From positions 1 through 19,043 of the forward strand of contig DUSB01000205.1 of NCBI GenBank assembly GCA_012840625.1: 19,043 nt of DNA. The letters run 5' to 3'. Source of the stretch: Syntrophomonadaceae bacterium. Lineage in GTDB: Bacteria; Bacillota; Syntrophomonadia; Syntrophomonadales; Syntrophomonadaceae. The notes below the pieces were generated by a model. The model had not been told where the DNA came from and searched no databases. It worked only from the letters and a program-made list of their open reading frames with translations. Position numbers and translations under genes: made by a program. Below, one piece after another: positions 7,406-14,385 of the stretch (position 1 is its first letter; every line of letters begins with the position of its first letter).

Positions 7406-8062
7406 GTGGGACAGATAACTGTTTTTGCCGGGGGATTTGGCAGTGGAAAATCAGAGCTGGCTCTTAATTATGCAATGAGTAAGCAGGCTGCTGAGCATAA
7501 GACCGTACTGGCGGATCTAGATCTGGTTAATCCATATTTTGCCTCCCGCGAAGCAAAAGACATGTTAGAGTCCCAGGGTATACGTGTGGTTGCCCCCCGG
7601 GCGGATCTTTCTTTTGGTGATGTACCGAGTATACCTGGCGAGATAATTGGCATGCTCCAGCAGGATAATGAAATGATTGTGGATCTCGCCGGGGATGAAG
7701 TAGGTTCTTTGGTATTGGGATATCTAAAAGCCTTTATGCAGCGAAAGACGATTTTTTATCTGGTCGTCAATCCTTACCGTCCTTTTTCCCAGAATATAGA
7801 GTCTTTAAGGGAAGTTAAGGAGCTGATGGAAGCCGCAGCACAAAGGGAATTTACGGCTATTATTAGTAATCCCAATCTGGTTAAAGAGACAACTCTGGAC
7901 ACCATCCGTAAAGGGCATAGTAAAGTGATGACCTTCAGTGAAAGCCTGGGAATTCCCGTAGCATATCTGACGGTGGAAGAAAGGTTTTATCATGATTTAC
8001 TAAATGAATATGGGGATCAACTTCGCGCCCTTCGCCTATATTTAGCACCTAACTGGTTGTAG
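7406..8062 (+). CDS. P-loop (SIMIBI-type) nucleotide-binding protein, first gene of oxidoreductase operon
   Basis: This is a P-loop NTPase of the MinD/CobQ-like class with about 218 residues. It starts with VGQITVFAGGFGSGKSELALNYA, in which the Walker A motif GGFGSGKS is at about residues 9-16. A switch-I-like VLADLDLVNPYFASREAKDML follows near 33-53. A Walker B/switch-II-like IVDLAGDEVGS lies near 90-100. The later VVNPYRPF and IISNPNLV resemble base-recognition loops. Start is the GTG at 7406, with AAGGAG 6 bases upstream (7394-7399). An upstream TTG at 7295 would add a 37-residue tail with no ribosome site. It leads, with a 43-base gap, into the ferredoxin and oxidoreductase genes. A role in their maturation or regulation is inference only. 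Confidence 0.82.
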   Translation: MGQITVFAGGFGSGKSELALNYAMSKQAAEHKTVLADLDLVNPYFASREAKDMLESQGIRVVAPRADLSFGDVPSIPGEIIGMLQQDNEMIVDLAGDEVGSLVLGYLKAFMQRKTIFYLVVNPYRPFSQNIESLREVKELMEAAAQREFTAIISNPNLVKETTLDTIRKGHSKVMTFSESLGIPVAYLTVEERFYHDLLNEYGDQLRALRLYLAPNWL

Positions 8063-8105
8063 GAAAATTGTAGAAATGTAGGAACAAGATAGGGAGGAAT
8101 GAGGG

Positions 8106-8321
8106 ATGGCAAAGGGCAGGGTCCATCTTGAAATAGACCGCTGTAAAGCCTGTCAGCTTTGTATTACTTTTTGTTCGCGTAATGTATTGGGTCTGGATGA
8201 ACATACCATTAACAGTCTGGGTTATCACCCAGTAACCGCTGTTAATCCGGAAGAATGCAATGGATGTGCTGTATGTGCGATGATGTGTCCGGATCTGGTT
8301 ATTGAGGTGGAAAGGGAGTGA
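8106..8321 (+). CDS. korD: 2-oxoacid:ferredoxin oxidoreductase, ferredoxin-like delta subunit
   Basis: This small (71-residue) electron-transfer subunit carries two [4Fe-4S] clusters. Two cysteine motifs are visible: CKACQLCITFC and CNGCAVCAMMCPD, each C-x2-C-x2-C-x3-C. The first lacks the usual proline after its fourth cysteine (Ser instead). It passes electrons from the thiamine-diphosphate subunit to external ferredoxin. The start has AGGGAGG at 8091-8097. The next gene starts 4 bases after the stop. The delta-alpha-beta-gamma gene order is that of 2-oxoglutarate (Kor) or branched-chain 2-oxoacid (Vor) ferredoxin oxidoreductases, rather than the fused pyruvate enzyme. The symbol korD is used by order; vorD is equally possible. 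Confidence 0.9.
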   Translation: MAKGRVHLEIDRCKACQLCITFCSRNVLGLDEHTINSLGYHPVTAVNPEECNGCAVCAMMCPDLVIEVERE

Positions 8322-8325
8322 TGGT

Positions 8326-9381
8326 ATGGGGAAAATCTTGATGAAAGGAAACGAAGCATTAGCTGAAGGGGCGCTCATTGCAGGATGTCAGGGTTTTTTC
8401 GGATATCCAATTACCCCTTCCAGTGAAATCGCAGAATACATGGCCCGAAAATTCCCGCAACTGGGCGGCATCTTTCTGCAGGCAGAAAGTGAATTAGCAG
8501 CCATTAATATGGTCTATGGAGCTGCCGCGACCGGAGCGCGTGTTATGACTGCGTCTTCTGGTCCAGGGATAAGTCTTAAACAGGAAGGTATCTCATTTAT
8601 TGCTGAAGCAGAGCTTCCCTGTTTAATTGTAAACATATCACGTGGGGGGCCCGGTTTGGGAGGGATTCAACCGGCTCAATCTGATTACTTTCAGGCTACC
8701 CGGGGTGGCGGACATGGAGACTACCGCTTGATCGTGCTGGCGCCATCCAGCGTACAGGAAATGATGGATTATGCCATTGAAGGCTTTGATCTGGCAGATC
8801 GTTATCGTATCCCGGTAATGCTGATGGCAGAAGGTACGCTCGGTCAAATGATGGAACCGATTTACGTTCGGGAGCCGGTTAAACCAGCGATTGAGAAGCC
8901 ATGGGCCACAACTGGTTGTGCCGGTCGCAGTCCCAATATTATCAATACCCTGCATTTATCGCCGGAAGTACTGGAACATCGTAACCAGCACCTGCAAAGA
9001 AAATATGATCAACTGCAGGCCAATGAGAGCAGAGCCGAGACCTTTATGACCGATGATGCAGACTTAATCCTGGTGGCTTTTGGTCTCATGTCCAGGGTGG
9101 TAAAAAAAGCAGTAATCGAAGCTCGTAAACAGGGTATAAAGGTTGGACTGATACGTCCGATCACTCTCTGGCCTTTTCCAGATGCCATCATAAAAGAAGC
9201 GGCAGAAAAGGCGCAGATGTTCTTATCGGTAGAAATAAGCATGGGTCAGATGATAGAAGACATTCGTCTGGCCGTAGATGGAGCGGTACCGGTTGATTTT
9301 TACGGACGCATTGGAATCATCCCTAATCCGGAAGAGATATACAGTGAAATTATACGCATTGCTGAAAGGGAGGGATTCTAA
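8326..9381 (+). CDS. korA: 2-oxoacid:ferredoxin oxidoreductase, alpha subunit
   Basis: The alpha subunit carries the pyrimidine-binding domain for thiamine diphosphate and the transketolase C-like domain. The product is 351 residues. It has KGNEALAEGALIAGC, the family motif GYPITPSSEIAEYMA (residues 26-40), QAESELAAINMVYGAAATG with the candidate cofactor Glu54, and ASSGPGISLKQEG. The C-terminal domain contains VAFGLMSRVVKKAV and LIRPITLWPFP. ATG 8326 was chosen because GGGAG (8314-8318) is 7 bases upstream; a TTG at 8302 overlaps the ferredoxin gene. The stop overlaps the beta subunit start (TAATG). It catalyses CoA-dependent oxidative decarboxylation of a 2-oxoacid, or the reverse reductive carboxylation. 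The substrate is not decidable from motifs. Confidence 0.92.
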   Translation: MGKILMKGNEALAEGALIAGCQGFFGYPITPSSEIAEYMARKFPQLGGIFLQAESELAAINMVYGAAATGARVMTASSGPGISLKQEGISFIAEAELPCLIVNISRGGPGLGGIQPAQSDYFQATRGGGHGDYRLIVLAPSSVQEMMDYAIEGFDLADRYRIPVMLMAEGTLGQMMEPIYVREPVKPAIEKPWATTGCAGRSPNIINTLHLSPEVLEHRNQHLQRKYDQLQANESRAETFMTDDADLILVAFGLMSRVVKKAVIEARKQGIKVGLIRPITLWPFPDAIIKEAAEKAQMFLSVEISMGQMIEDIRLAVDGAVPVDFYGRIGIIPNPEEIYSEIIRIAEREGF

Positions 9382-10121
9382 TGAAAACAGTAGCGGCTAG
9401 GCCGGAAAGTTTAACCGGTGCTCAATACCATTATTGTCCGGGATGTACCCATGGAATTATTCATCGTTTGGTAGCAGAAGTGATTGATGAACTGGGCATC
9501 AGGGAAAAAACCATTGGTATATGTCCAGTTGGCTGTGCGGTCTTGGCTTACGATTATTTTAACTGTGATATGCTGGAAGCTGCTCATGGCAGGGCTCCGG
9601 CTATTGCGACCGGTATAAAACGTATGCTACCGGAAAATGTTGTTTTCACCTATCAGGGAGATGGGGATTTAGCCTCCATTGGAATGGCAGAAATCTTACA
9701 TGCCTCGGCCCGGGGTGAGAAAATTACCGTTATTTTTGTTAATAATGCCGTATATGGAATGACCGGGGGACAGATGGCTCCTACTACGCTGCTGGGGCAG
9801 GTAACCACTACCTCACCCTATGGGCGTAAAGCAGAGGTAGAAGGATATCCGGTCAGGATGGCCGAAATTCTAGCCGAAAACGAAGGCTCGGCTTATATTG
9901 CCCGGACTACGGTGAACAAACCTGCTAATGTAAGGCGAACCAAAAAAGCCATTAAAAAAGCCTTTGAAATACAGCAAAAAGGTCTGGGATTTACCATGGT
10001 AGAAATCCTATCGGCATGTCCTACCAACTGGGGTTTGAGTCCCGTTCAAGCGCTGGAATGGATTGATGAGAACATGATACCCTATTATCCATTGGGTGAG
10101 TTTAAAAACAAGGAGGCATAG
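9381..10121 (+). CDS. korB: 2-oxoacid:ferredoxin oxidoreductase, beta (thiamine diphosphate) subunit
   Basis: The beta subunit binds the diphosphate end of thiamine diphosphate and Mg. The product has 246 residues, normal for Kor/Vor beta. The N-terminal motif HYCPGCTHGIIHRL (17-30) is followed by GICPVGCAVLAYDYFNCD (47-63). The cofactor motif is GDGDLASIGMAEILHAS at 93-109, ending with VNNAVYGMTGGQMAPTT (120-136). Compared with the common CPGCGHG there is Thr in place of the second Gly. Translation is coupled to the alpha gene by a TAATG overlap, with AAAGGGAGGG just upstream. Confidence 0.93.
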   Translation: MKTVAARPESLTGAQYHYCPGCTHGIIHRLVAEVIDELGIREKTIGICPVGCAVLAYDYFNCDMLEAAHGRAPAIATGIKRMLPENVVFTYQGDGDLASIGMAEILHASARGEKITVIFVNNAVYGMTGGQMAPTTLLGQVTTTSPYGRKAEVEGYPVRMAEILAENEGSAYIARTTVNKPANVRRTKKAIKKAFEIQQKGLGFTMVEILSACPTNWGLSPVQALEWIDENMIPYYPLGEFKNKEA

Positions 10122-10126
10122 GCAAA

Positions 10127-10681
10127 ATGGATAGGGAAGAACAAGTATTATTTGCAGGATTTGGAGGACAAGGTGTTTTATCTATGGGGCAGTTTCTTAC
10201 CCATGCCGCCATGGGTGAAGGGAAGAATGTATCCTGGGTTCCTTCCTATGGAGCAGAGATGCGCGGGGGCACGGCCAATTGTCTGGTTACCATAGCGGAA
10301 GAGGAAATCAGTTCACCCCTTACGGAGAACCCGATGACCGCTGTTATTATGAATCGACCTTCACTGGATAAGTTTGAACCCAAAATTCAGCCGCATGGAA
10401 CGGTGGTGCTTAATTCATCACTGGTGGATCGTCTTCCTGAACGTGATGACTTGAATGTGCTGCAGCTTCCGGTAACAGAACTGGCTGAAAAGATGAATAA
10501 TCCCCGTGGAGCCAATATGATTCTGCTGGGTGCGTATATACAGAAAACGTCAGTCGTATCCCTTGATGACGTGATGAATAACTTTGATGTGATCTTTAAA
10601 GGCAAGAATCCTAAGGTTATCGAGAAAAATAAAGAAGCCTTTCTGGCCGGGGTAGAATACGCCAGGAAAAATTGGAAGTAA
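10127..10681 (+). CDS. korC: 2-oxoacid:ferredoxin oxidoreductase, gamma subunit
   Basis: The gamma subunit, with 184 residues, has the usual start VLFAGFGGQGVLSMGQFL (residues 7-24), the second family motif SYGAEMRGGTANC (40-52), and NRPSLDKFEPKIQPHG. It completes the CoA-binding part of the enzyme. ATG 10127 has AAGGAGG (10110-10116) 10 bases upstream. It is the last gene of the operon; a hairpin with a T-run lies 72 bases downstream. All four subunits are intact, so an active enzyme is expected. In a syntroph it could supply or use reduced ferredoxin in amino acid synthesis; this last point is inference. Confidence 0.93.
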   Translation: MDREEQVLFAGFGGQGVLSMGQFLTHAAMGEGKNVSWVPSYGAEMRGGTANCLVTIAEEEISSPLTENPMTAVIMNRPSLDKFEPKIQPHGTVVLNSSLVDRLPERDDLNVLQLPVTELAEKMNNPRGANMILLGAYIQKTSVVSLDDVMNNFDVIFKGKNPKVIEKNKEAFLAGVEYARKNWK

Positions 10682-10704
10682 GGCTGTGTGCTTTTATAGG
10701 TCGG

Positions 10705-10720
10705 TAAATACCGGTATTTA
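10705..10720. repeat. 16-bp perfect palindrome
   Basis: TAAATACCGGTATTTA reads the same on both strands. It lies between the gamma subunit stop and the operon terminator. It could be an operator or a transcript hairpin, or chance. No second copy was noticed in the window. Confidence 0.6.
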
Positions 10721-10753
10721 TTGAACTACGCAGCCGATAAAAAAAATAATTTT

Positions 10754-10789
10754 CAGCACCCGCATTTACAGGTGCTGTTTTTTGTTTTT
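10754..10789 (+). terminator. Rho-independent terminator of the oxidoreductase operon
   Basis: CAGCACC (10754-10760) pairs perfectly with GGTGCTG (10771-10777) across a 10-base loop. TTTTTTGTTTTT follows. Confidence 0.88.
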
Positions 10790-10909
10790 AGAATCCATTT
10801 CTATTCAGCTTATTTCATGGGATCTGGTGCTGGTCTGGTTTTCTATGGATAAATCCCGGTGCCCCGGCATAAAATTAGAGAGATATGGAGAGGTAAAGGT
10901 CGGGATAGC

Positions 10910-11407
10910 TTGAAAAGAAATTGGATTCATCGGATGGAGCGAATACTTATACGTCTGGCAGCATTGAGCCTGGTGCTTATCGTTGTGGTACAGGGAATTA
11001 TGACTGTTGATCCAGTTCGTTTTTACCTTAGCTGGGGGGAAAGACTGGAAGGGCAGAATTTTGACTTTCCCGTACAGGGAGTGGATTATAGTCAGCAGCG
11101 CACTACCATTGATGAAAGTGTTCACGTGCCAAATGAAGCAGTCATTGTTTTTTCCATCAAGGACTATGAAGCCTTGCCATATGCTAAAATTTTAATCAAT
11201 GGTCAGGAGAAAAAACGCTTTACCAGCCGTGAGGTTGAATGTGTTGTTCGTGCGGGTGACAGGATAGAAATTGATGCCAGTTATTATCATCATCGCATTG
11301 ATTTTATAATTAAATCAGGCTCACCCAAGCTTGCATATCCATGTCCCGGGGAGATTTATACCGCTAATGGAACAGTAGTCATGGTGGGTGAGGTTATAGT
11401 AAAATAA
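10910..11407 (+). CDS. Unrecognised membrane-anchored protein upstream of the HutP-like gene
   Basis: I do not recognise this protein. From TTG 10910 it is 165 residues. A short basic N-terminus (KRNWIHRMERILIR) is followed by a single hydrophobic helix at about residues 12-32 (LAALSLVLIVVVQGIM), giving a predicted signal anchor with the rest outside. The outer part looks beta-rich: AVIVFSIKDYEALPYAKILING, VRAGDRIEIDASYYHHRIDFIIKSG, ANGTVVMVGEVIV. The start is uncertain: GTG 10859 gives 17 more residues without a ribosome site, while TTG 10910 lies after GGAGAGGTAAAGG (10887-10899). ATG 10934 is also possible. It precedes the HutP-like gene by 30 bases, so the two may be co-transcribed. Confidence 0.65.
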   Translation: MKRNWIHRMERILIRLAALSLVLIVVVQGIMTVDPVRFYLSWGERLEGQNFDFPVQGVDYSQQRTTIDESVHVPNEAVIVFSIKDYEALPYAKILINGQEKKRFTSREVECVVRAGDRIEIDASYYHHRIDFIIKSGSPKLAYPCPGEIYTANGTVVMVGEVIVK

Positions 11408-11437
11408 TGCTACATTGAAAGAAAAGGTGGGATGGCC

Positions 11438-11854
11438 ATGGAAACAGGTAGTAAGGTGGCGGCATCATCAGCTATTAAGATAGCAATGACATTTTCCCGG
11501 CAGGAAGAGGCCGACTTAAAAAAAGAGCTGTTGGAAGATTATGGCGTCAGAGCGGTAGCGGTTGATTATGGTGGAGAGTTTATCAGCTCAGCTGGTAAAA
11601 TCGTAGAACGATCCGTAGTGGCAGCAAAGAGAGAAAATGTCATTAAGGATACCCATCCCGATGAAGGAGCTGTAGCAGGAGCAGCCCGGGAAGCCCTTAC
11701 CCAGATTATGCCCAAAGCGCTGGGACTTAATGTGGGAGGCAAGATTGGTATTGCCAGATTCGAAGATCATATCAGCGTGGCGATCTTTTTAGGTATTGGT
11801 CTGCTGCATTTGGATGAAGTAGCCATTGGTTTAGGCCACCGGGCGGTACCCTAG
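11438..11854 (+). CDS. HutP-like protein
   Basis: The 138-residue protein resembles the HutP family, whose Bacillus founder is a histidine- and Mg-dependent RNA-binding antiterminator. Matching features are an N-terminal helix (SSAIKIAMTFSRQEEADLKKEL), KIVERSVVAAKRENVI, then EGAVAGAAREAL in the place of ESHALYHATMEAL of B. subtilis HutP, and the C-terminal GIGLLHLDEVAIGLGHRAV. By eye, the Mg ligands His73 and His77 become Gly77 and Gly81 here, while His124 may match His138. The alignment is from memory and needs checking. ATG 11438 is preferred over 11432 because AAGGTGG (11424-11430) is 7 bases upstream. It lies 47 bases before aroH with no hairpin between, suggesting a link to aromatic synthesis. 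Confidence 0.7.
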   Translation: METGSKVAASSAIKIAMTFSRQEEADLKKELLEDYGVRAVAVDYGGEFISSAGKIVERSVVAAKRENVIKDTHPDEGAVAGAAREALTQIMPKALGLNVGGKIGIARFEDHISVAIFLGIGLLHLDEVAIGLGHRAVP

Positions 11855-11901
11855 AAAGACCATGGAATTATGATTAAGATATATGACAGAGGAGACACAT
11901 A

Positions 11902-12261
11902 ATGTTACTAAGAGGTATTCGGGGAGCAACCACTGTCGATGAAGATTGTGCTGATGATATTATTTTTGCAACCAGGGAGCTTCTGGAGGAGATTGTGCGT
12001 CTAAATGATATAGATGTAGAGCAGGTAGCCAGTGTTCTTTTTACCGTAACACCGGATATTCGGTCAGCTTTCCCTGCCCAGGCGGCACGGGTGATGGGCT
12101 GGCGTATGGTTCCATTATTATGTTTTCAAGAAATAGAAGTCAAAGGAGCCCTGGACCGATGTATTCGCGTCCTTATACATGTGAATACTGAAAAAGAACA
12201 AAAGGATATTAAACACGTATATCTGCGGGAAGCAAAGCGGCTGCGAAAGGATCTAGAATGA
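11902..12261 (+). CDS. aroH: Chorismate mutase, AroH type
   Basis: This monofunctional chorismate mutase converts chorismate to prephenate, the branch point to phenylalanine and tyrosine. The 119-residue product has the trimeric AroH fold signature. RGIRGATTV holds Arg7, AFPAQAARVMGW carries Arg63, QEIEV carries Glu77, RCIRV carries Arg89, and KHVYLREAKRLR carries Tyr107. These correspond to Arg7, Arg63, Glu78, Arg90 and Tyr108 of B. subtilis AroH, with a one-residue shift after residue 63, so the active site is intact. The start has AGAGGAG at 11888-11894. Its stop (12259-12261) directly abuts the minus-strand amidase stop, with no terminator between. Confidence 0.95.
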   Translation: MLLRGIRGATTVDEDCADDIIFATRELLEEIVRLNDIDVEQVASVLFTVTPDIRSAFPAQAARVMGWRMVPLLCFQEIEVKGALDRCIRVLIHVNTEKEQKDIKHVYLREAKRLRKDLE

Positions 12262-13092
12262 TTATTCCGGTCCATTTTTCATAAGCTGTGTATAAAGTTT
12301 CGTTCTGCGCTGGGCCATAACGGGAATCTGTCTACGTACCTGCTGTATTCGGTCAAGCTCTATTGAGCTAATAAGCAGATTTTCCTCAGCTCCACACCCG
12401 GCCAGCACTTGGCCCCAGGGGTCTACCAGCATAGAATGCCCCCAGCAGGGGTAGGAGGAATCCGGATTATAAGCTGGTGCGGCGGCGATAAGAAAAACCT
12501 GGTTATCCAGAGCCCGGGCCCGCATCAGCAATTCCCAATGCTCAGGACCGGTGGTAGTATTAAAAGCAGCGGGAACGATTAGGATCTCCGCTCCTTTTAA
12601 TGCTGCTATACGCGCTAGTTCCGGGAAACGAATATCATAACATATCAGAATAGCCAGGGTGGTATGAGCTGTTTTTATCAGTGTCAGCTCATTTCCCGGT
12701 GATAAAACATCGGACTCCTGGAAATAAATCTGACCAGGAATATCAATATCAAACAGATGCATTTTTCTATACCGGGCCAGTTTGGAACCATCGCGATTGT
12801 AAACAAAGCAGCTGTTGTAGATGTGATTACCTTCTTTTTCAGGAATGGTTCCGCCAATTAACAGTACCCGGCATTGTCTGGCCATCCGGGCAAGAAATTG
12901 AGTGCTTGCTTCTCCTTCCTTTTCCGCATAAGTAGGGAGCAGATTCATCTGGTAAGGAGAGTTAAATATTTCGGGCAATATTACCATTTCAGCTCCCTGA
13001 TTGGCGGCTGCTTGAATCATCTTTTCTGCTCGAGATAGATTTTCTGCTTTGTTATGGCCTACCTGCATCTGGCAAACGCCTATCTTGATCAT
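12262..13092 (-). CDS. Nit2-like omega-amidase (carbon-nitrogen hydrolase)
   Basis: This 276-residue nitrilase-superfamily enzyme has the catalytic triad Glu41 (VILPEIFNSPY), Lys110 (YRKMHLFDIDIPG) and Cys151 (LICYDIRFPELAR). The stretch RKMHLFDIDIPGQIYFQES followed by LSPG is characteristic of the Nit2/omega-amidase branch. Its members hydrolyse 2-oxoglutaramate or 2-oxosuccinamate, the side products of glutamine and asparagine transamination. The C-terminal WGHSMLVDPWGQVLA is also typical. The ATG at 13092 has an AAAGGAG ribosome site 7 bases upstream on the minus strand. It converges on aroH and diverges from aroF. A link to aromatic amino acid transamination is plausible but inferred from location. 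General deaminated-glutathione amidase activity is an alternative. Confidence 0.88.
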   Translation of the reverse strand: MIKIGVCQMQVGHNKAENLSRAEKMIQAAANQGAEMVILPEIFNSPYQMNLLPTYAEKEGEASTQFLARMARQCRVLLIGGTIPEKEGNHIYNSCFVYNRDGSKLARYRKMHLFDIDIPGQIYFQESDVLSPGNELTLIKTAHTTLAILICYDIRFPELARIAALKGAEILIVPAAFNTTTGPEHWELLMRARALDNQVFLIAAAPAYNPDSSYPCWGHSMLVDPWGQVLAGCGAEENLLISSIELDRIQQVRRQIPVMAQRRTKLYTQLMKNGPE

Positions 13093-13367
13093 CGAAAATC
13101 TCCTTTATTAATGATAAACCAGCTGTAAATACTATTATATTATCTCATTTTCTCCTGTTTATTGTATAGCATCGGTTTTAACTCCGTTAGCAGCTCTATC
13201 ATGAAGGTGCATACTTACTTCTGCAGCATTAATATCGGTCAGCAGCATCAAGGGCTATGGTTTATAATAAAAATAAGGCAGGTTCTATTAACAAGTGGCC
13301 GTTAACTACTTTTATCCCCCGGAGAAAGTGATATAATTCTTATTGCATACATAATGGAGGATTGCTT
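13093..13367. other. 275-base divergent intergenic region, amidase and aroF
   Basis: It must contain promoters in both directions. Only the extended -10 for aroF is clear. An ATTATA near 13135 (TATAAT on the minus strand) could serve the amidase but has no good -35 box. No T-box specifier or antiterminator sequence was seen. Confidence 0.5.
13330..13337 (+). promoter_or_regulatory. Candidate extended -10 promoter for aroF
   Basis: A perfect TATAAT (13332-13337) is preceded by the TGn extension (TGATATAAT, beginning at 13329). No convincing -35 hexamer is seen at 16-18 bases. Transcription would begin near 13344, giving a short leader of about 24 bases before aroF. Confidence 0.5.
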
Positions 13368-14216
13368 ATGAAACCCTTTAAAATGGTTTCAACTGAATAT
13401 AAATCAGAACCTACCCGTATTCATATTCCGGCTCCCGGGGGCAATGATGTGATTATCGGTGAAGGGTACTGTACCATGATCGCAGGCCCATGTGCAGTAG
13501 AGAGCAGTGAAGCTTATTTAGAATTAGCGGTCATGCTCCAGCACCTAGGTGTGCATATACTGCGGGGTGGTCTTTTTAAACCCCGCACCTCTCCTTATTC
13601 CTTCAAAGGTTTGGGTCAGAGTGGATTGGATATAATGGCTGAGGCGCGCAGTATTACAGGCTTACCGGTGATTACCGAAGTTATGGATGTACGCGATCTG
13701 GACGTACTCTATGATACAGTCGACATATTGCAGGTAGGCAGTCGTAATATGCAAAATTACTCTCTACTGGAGGAACTGGGTCAGCTGGACAAGCCCATAC
13801 TTCTTAAACGTGGTTTATCCGCTACCATTGAAGAATGGCTGCTGGCGGCGGAATATATTGTATCAGGCGGGAACGAGCAGGTTATACTATGTGAGCGGGG
13901 TATTCGTACCTTTGAACCTTATACCCGCAACACCGTAGATATTGGTGCTGTACCCCTGATAAAACAGTTATCTCATTTACCGATTATTGTTGATCCTTCC
14001 CATGCTACAGGAAAATGGGAAATGGTGCGACCGATAGCCAAAGCCGCCATAGCTGCCGGAGCCGATGGCCTGATGATTGAAGTTCATCAGGATCCTGATC
14101 GCGCTCTTTCCGATGGCAAACAGTCTCTAACCCCGGAGAATTTCAGCAGGCTTTATGAGCAGGTTATCCGTCTGGCCATGCTGGAAGACAAAGAGGTATT
14201 AAAAAATAAAGGATAA
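13368..14216 (+). CDS. aroF: 3-deoxy-7-phosphoheptulonate (DAHP) synthase, class I-beta, core only
   Basis: This enzyme catalyses the first step of aromatic biosynthesis, joining phosphoenolpyruvate and erythrose 4-phosphate. The 282-residue product carries IAGPCAVES (38-46), LRGGLFKPRTSPYSFKGLG (65-83), QVGSRNMQNY (122-131), LLKRG (145-149), CERGIRTFE (175-183), DPSHATGK (209-216) and MIEVHQDPDRALSDGKQSL (236-254). The four metal ligands Cys42, His212, Glu238 and Asp249 are all offset by 60 from Thermotoga maritima Cys102, His272, Glu298 and Asp309. The N-terminal ferredoxin-like regulatory domain of that enzyme is therefore absent. No chorismate mutase domain is fused. ATG 13368 was preferred over TTG 13362 because GGAGG at 13356-13360 is 7 bases away. 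Confidence 0.95.
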   Translation: MKPFKMVSTEYKSEPTRIHIPAPGGNDVIIGEGYCTMIAGPCAVESSEAYLELAVMLQHLGVHILRGGLFKPRTSPYSFKGLGQSGLDIMAEARSITGLPVITEVMDVRDLDVLYDTVDILQVGSRNMQNYSLLEELGQLDKPILLKRGLSATIEEWLLAAEYIVSGGNEQVILCERGIRTFEPYTRNTVDIGAVPLIKQLSHLPIIVDPSHATGKWEMVRPIAKAAIAAGADGLMIEVHQDPDRALSDGKQSLTPENFSRLYEQVIRLAMLEDKEVLKNKG

Positions 14217-14224
14217 GTATATTC

Positions 14225-14261
14225 CTTAAAGACGCAGCTGTATCCAGCCTGCGTCTTTAAG
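14225..14261 (+). terminator. Terminator hairpin after aroF
   Basis: A perfect 13-bp stem (CTTAAAGACGCAG at 14225-14237 with its complement at 14249-14261) encloses an 11-base loop. The T-rich part lies in the stem's 3' arm, and the following bases are CTCTCTCC rather than a clean T-run. It is a probable terminator for aroF. Confidence 0.75.
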
Positions 14262-14287
14262 CTCTCTCCTGATCGGGCAACCCTCAC

Positions 14288-14304
14288 TGTTCCATTTTGA
14301 AACA
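14288..14304. promoter_or_regulatory. Candidate enhancer site 1 (17-bp inverted repeat)
   Basis: TGTTCCATTTTGAAACA is an inverted repeat: TGTTCCA and TGAAACA, with a 3-base spacer and one mismatch. It is centred about 215 bases upstream of the sigma-54 -24 box, a normal distance for an enhancer-binding activator. It is one of three similar 17-bp elements. Confidence 0.6.
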
Positions 14305-14305
14305 T

Positions 14306-14322
14306 TGCCCCATTATGAAACA
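14306..14322. promoter_or_regulatory. Candidate enhancer site 2 (17-bp element)
   Basis: TGCCCCATTATGAAACA shares its right half, TGAAACA, exactly with site 1 and keeps TG...CA in the left half. Its centre is 18 bases from that of site 1, so the two are tandem and nearly in helical phase. Confidence 0.55.
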
Positions 14323-14385
14323 CCCTCCCTCAAATCGACAAAAAACCACAGCACATCCAACTTTAAGACCCATATCCCAATAAAT

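Noticed and set aside
13093..13367. T-box or other aromatic amino acid riboswitch upstream of aroF
   Set aside because: The candidate transcript start leaves only about 24 leader bases, and no T-box conserved sequence is present.
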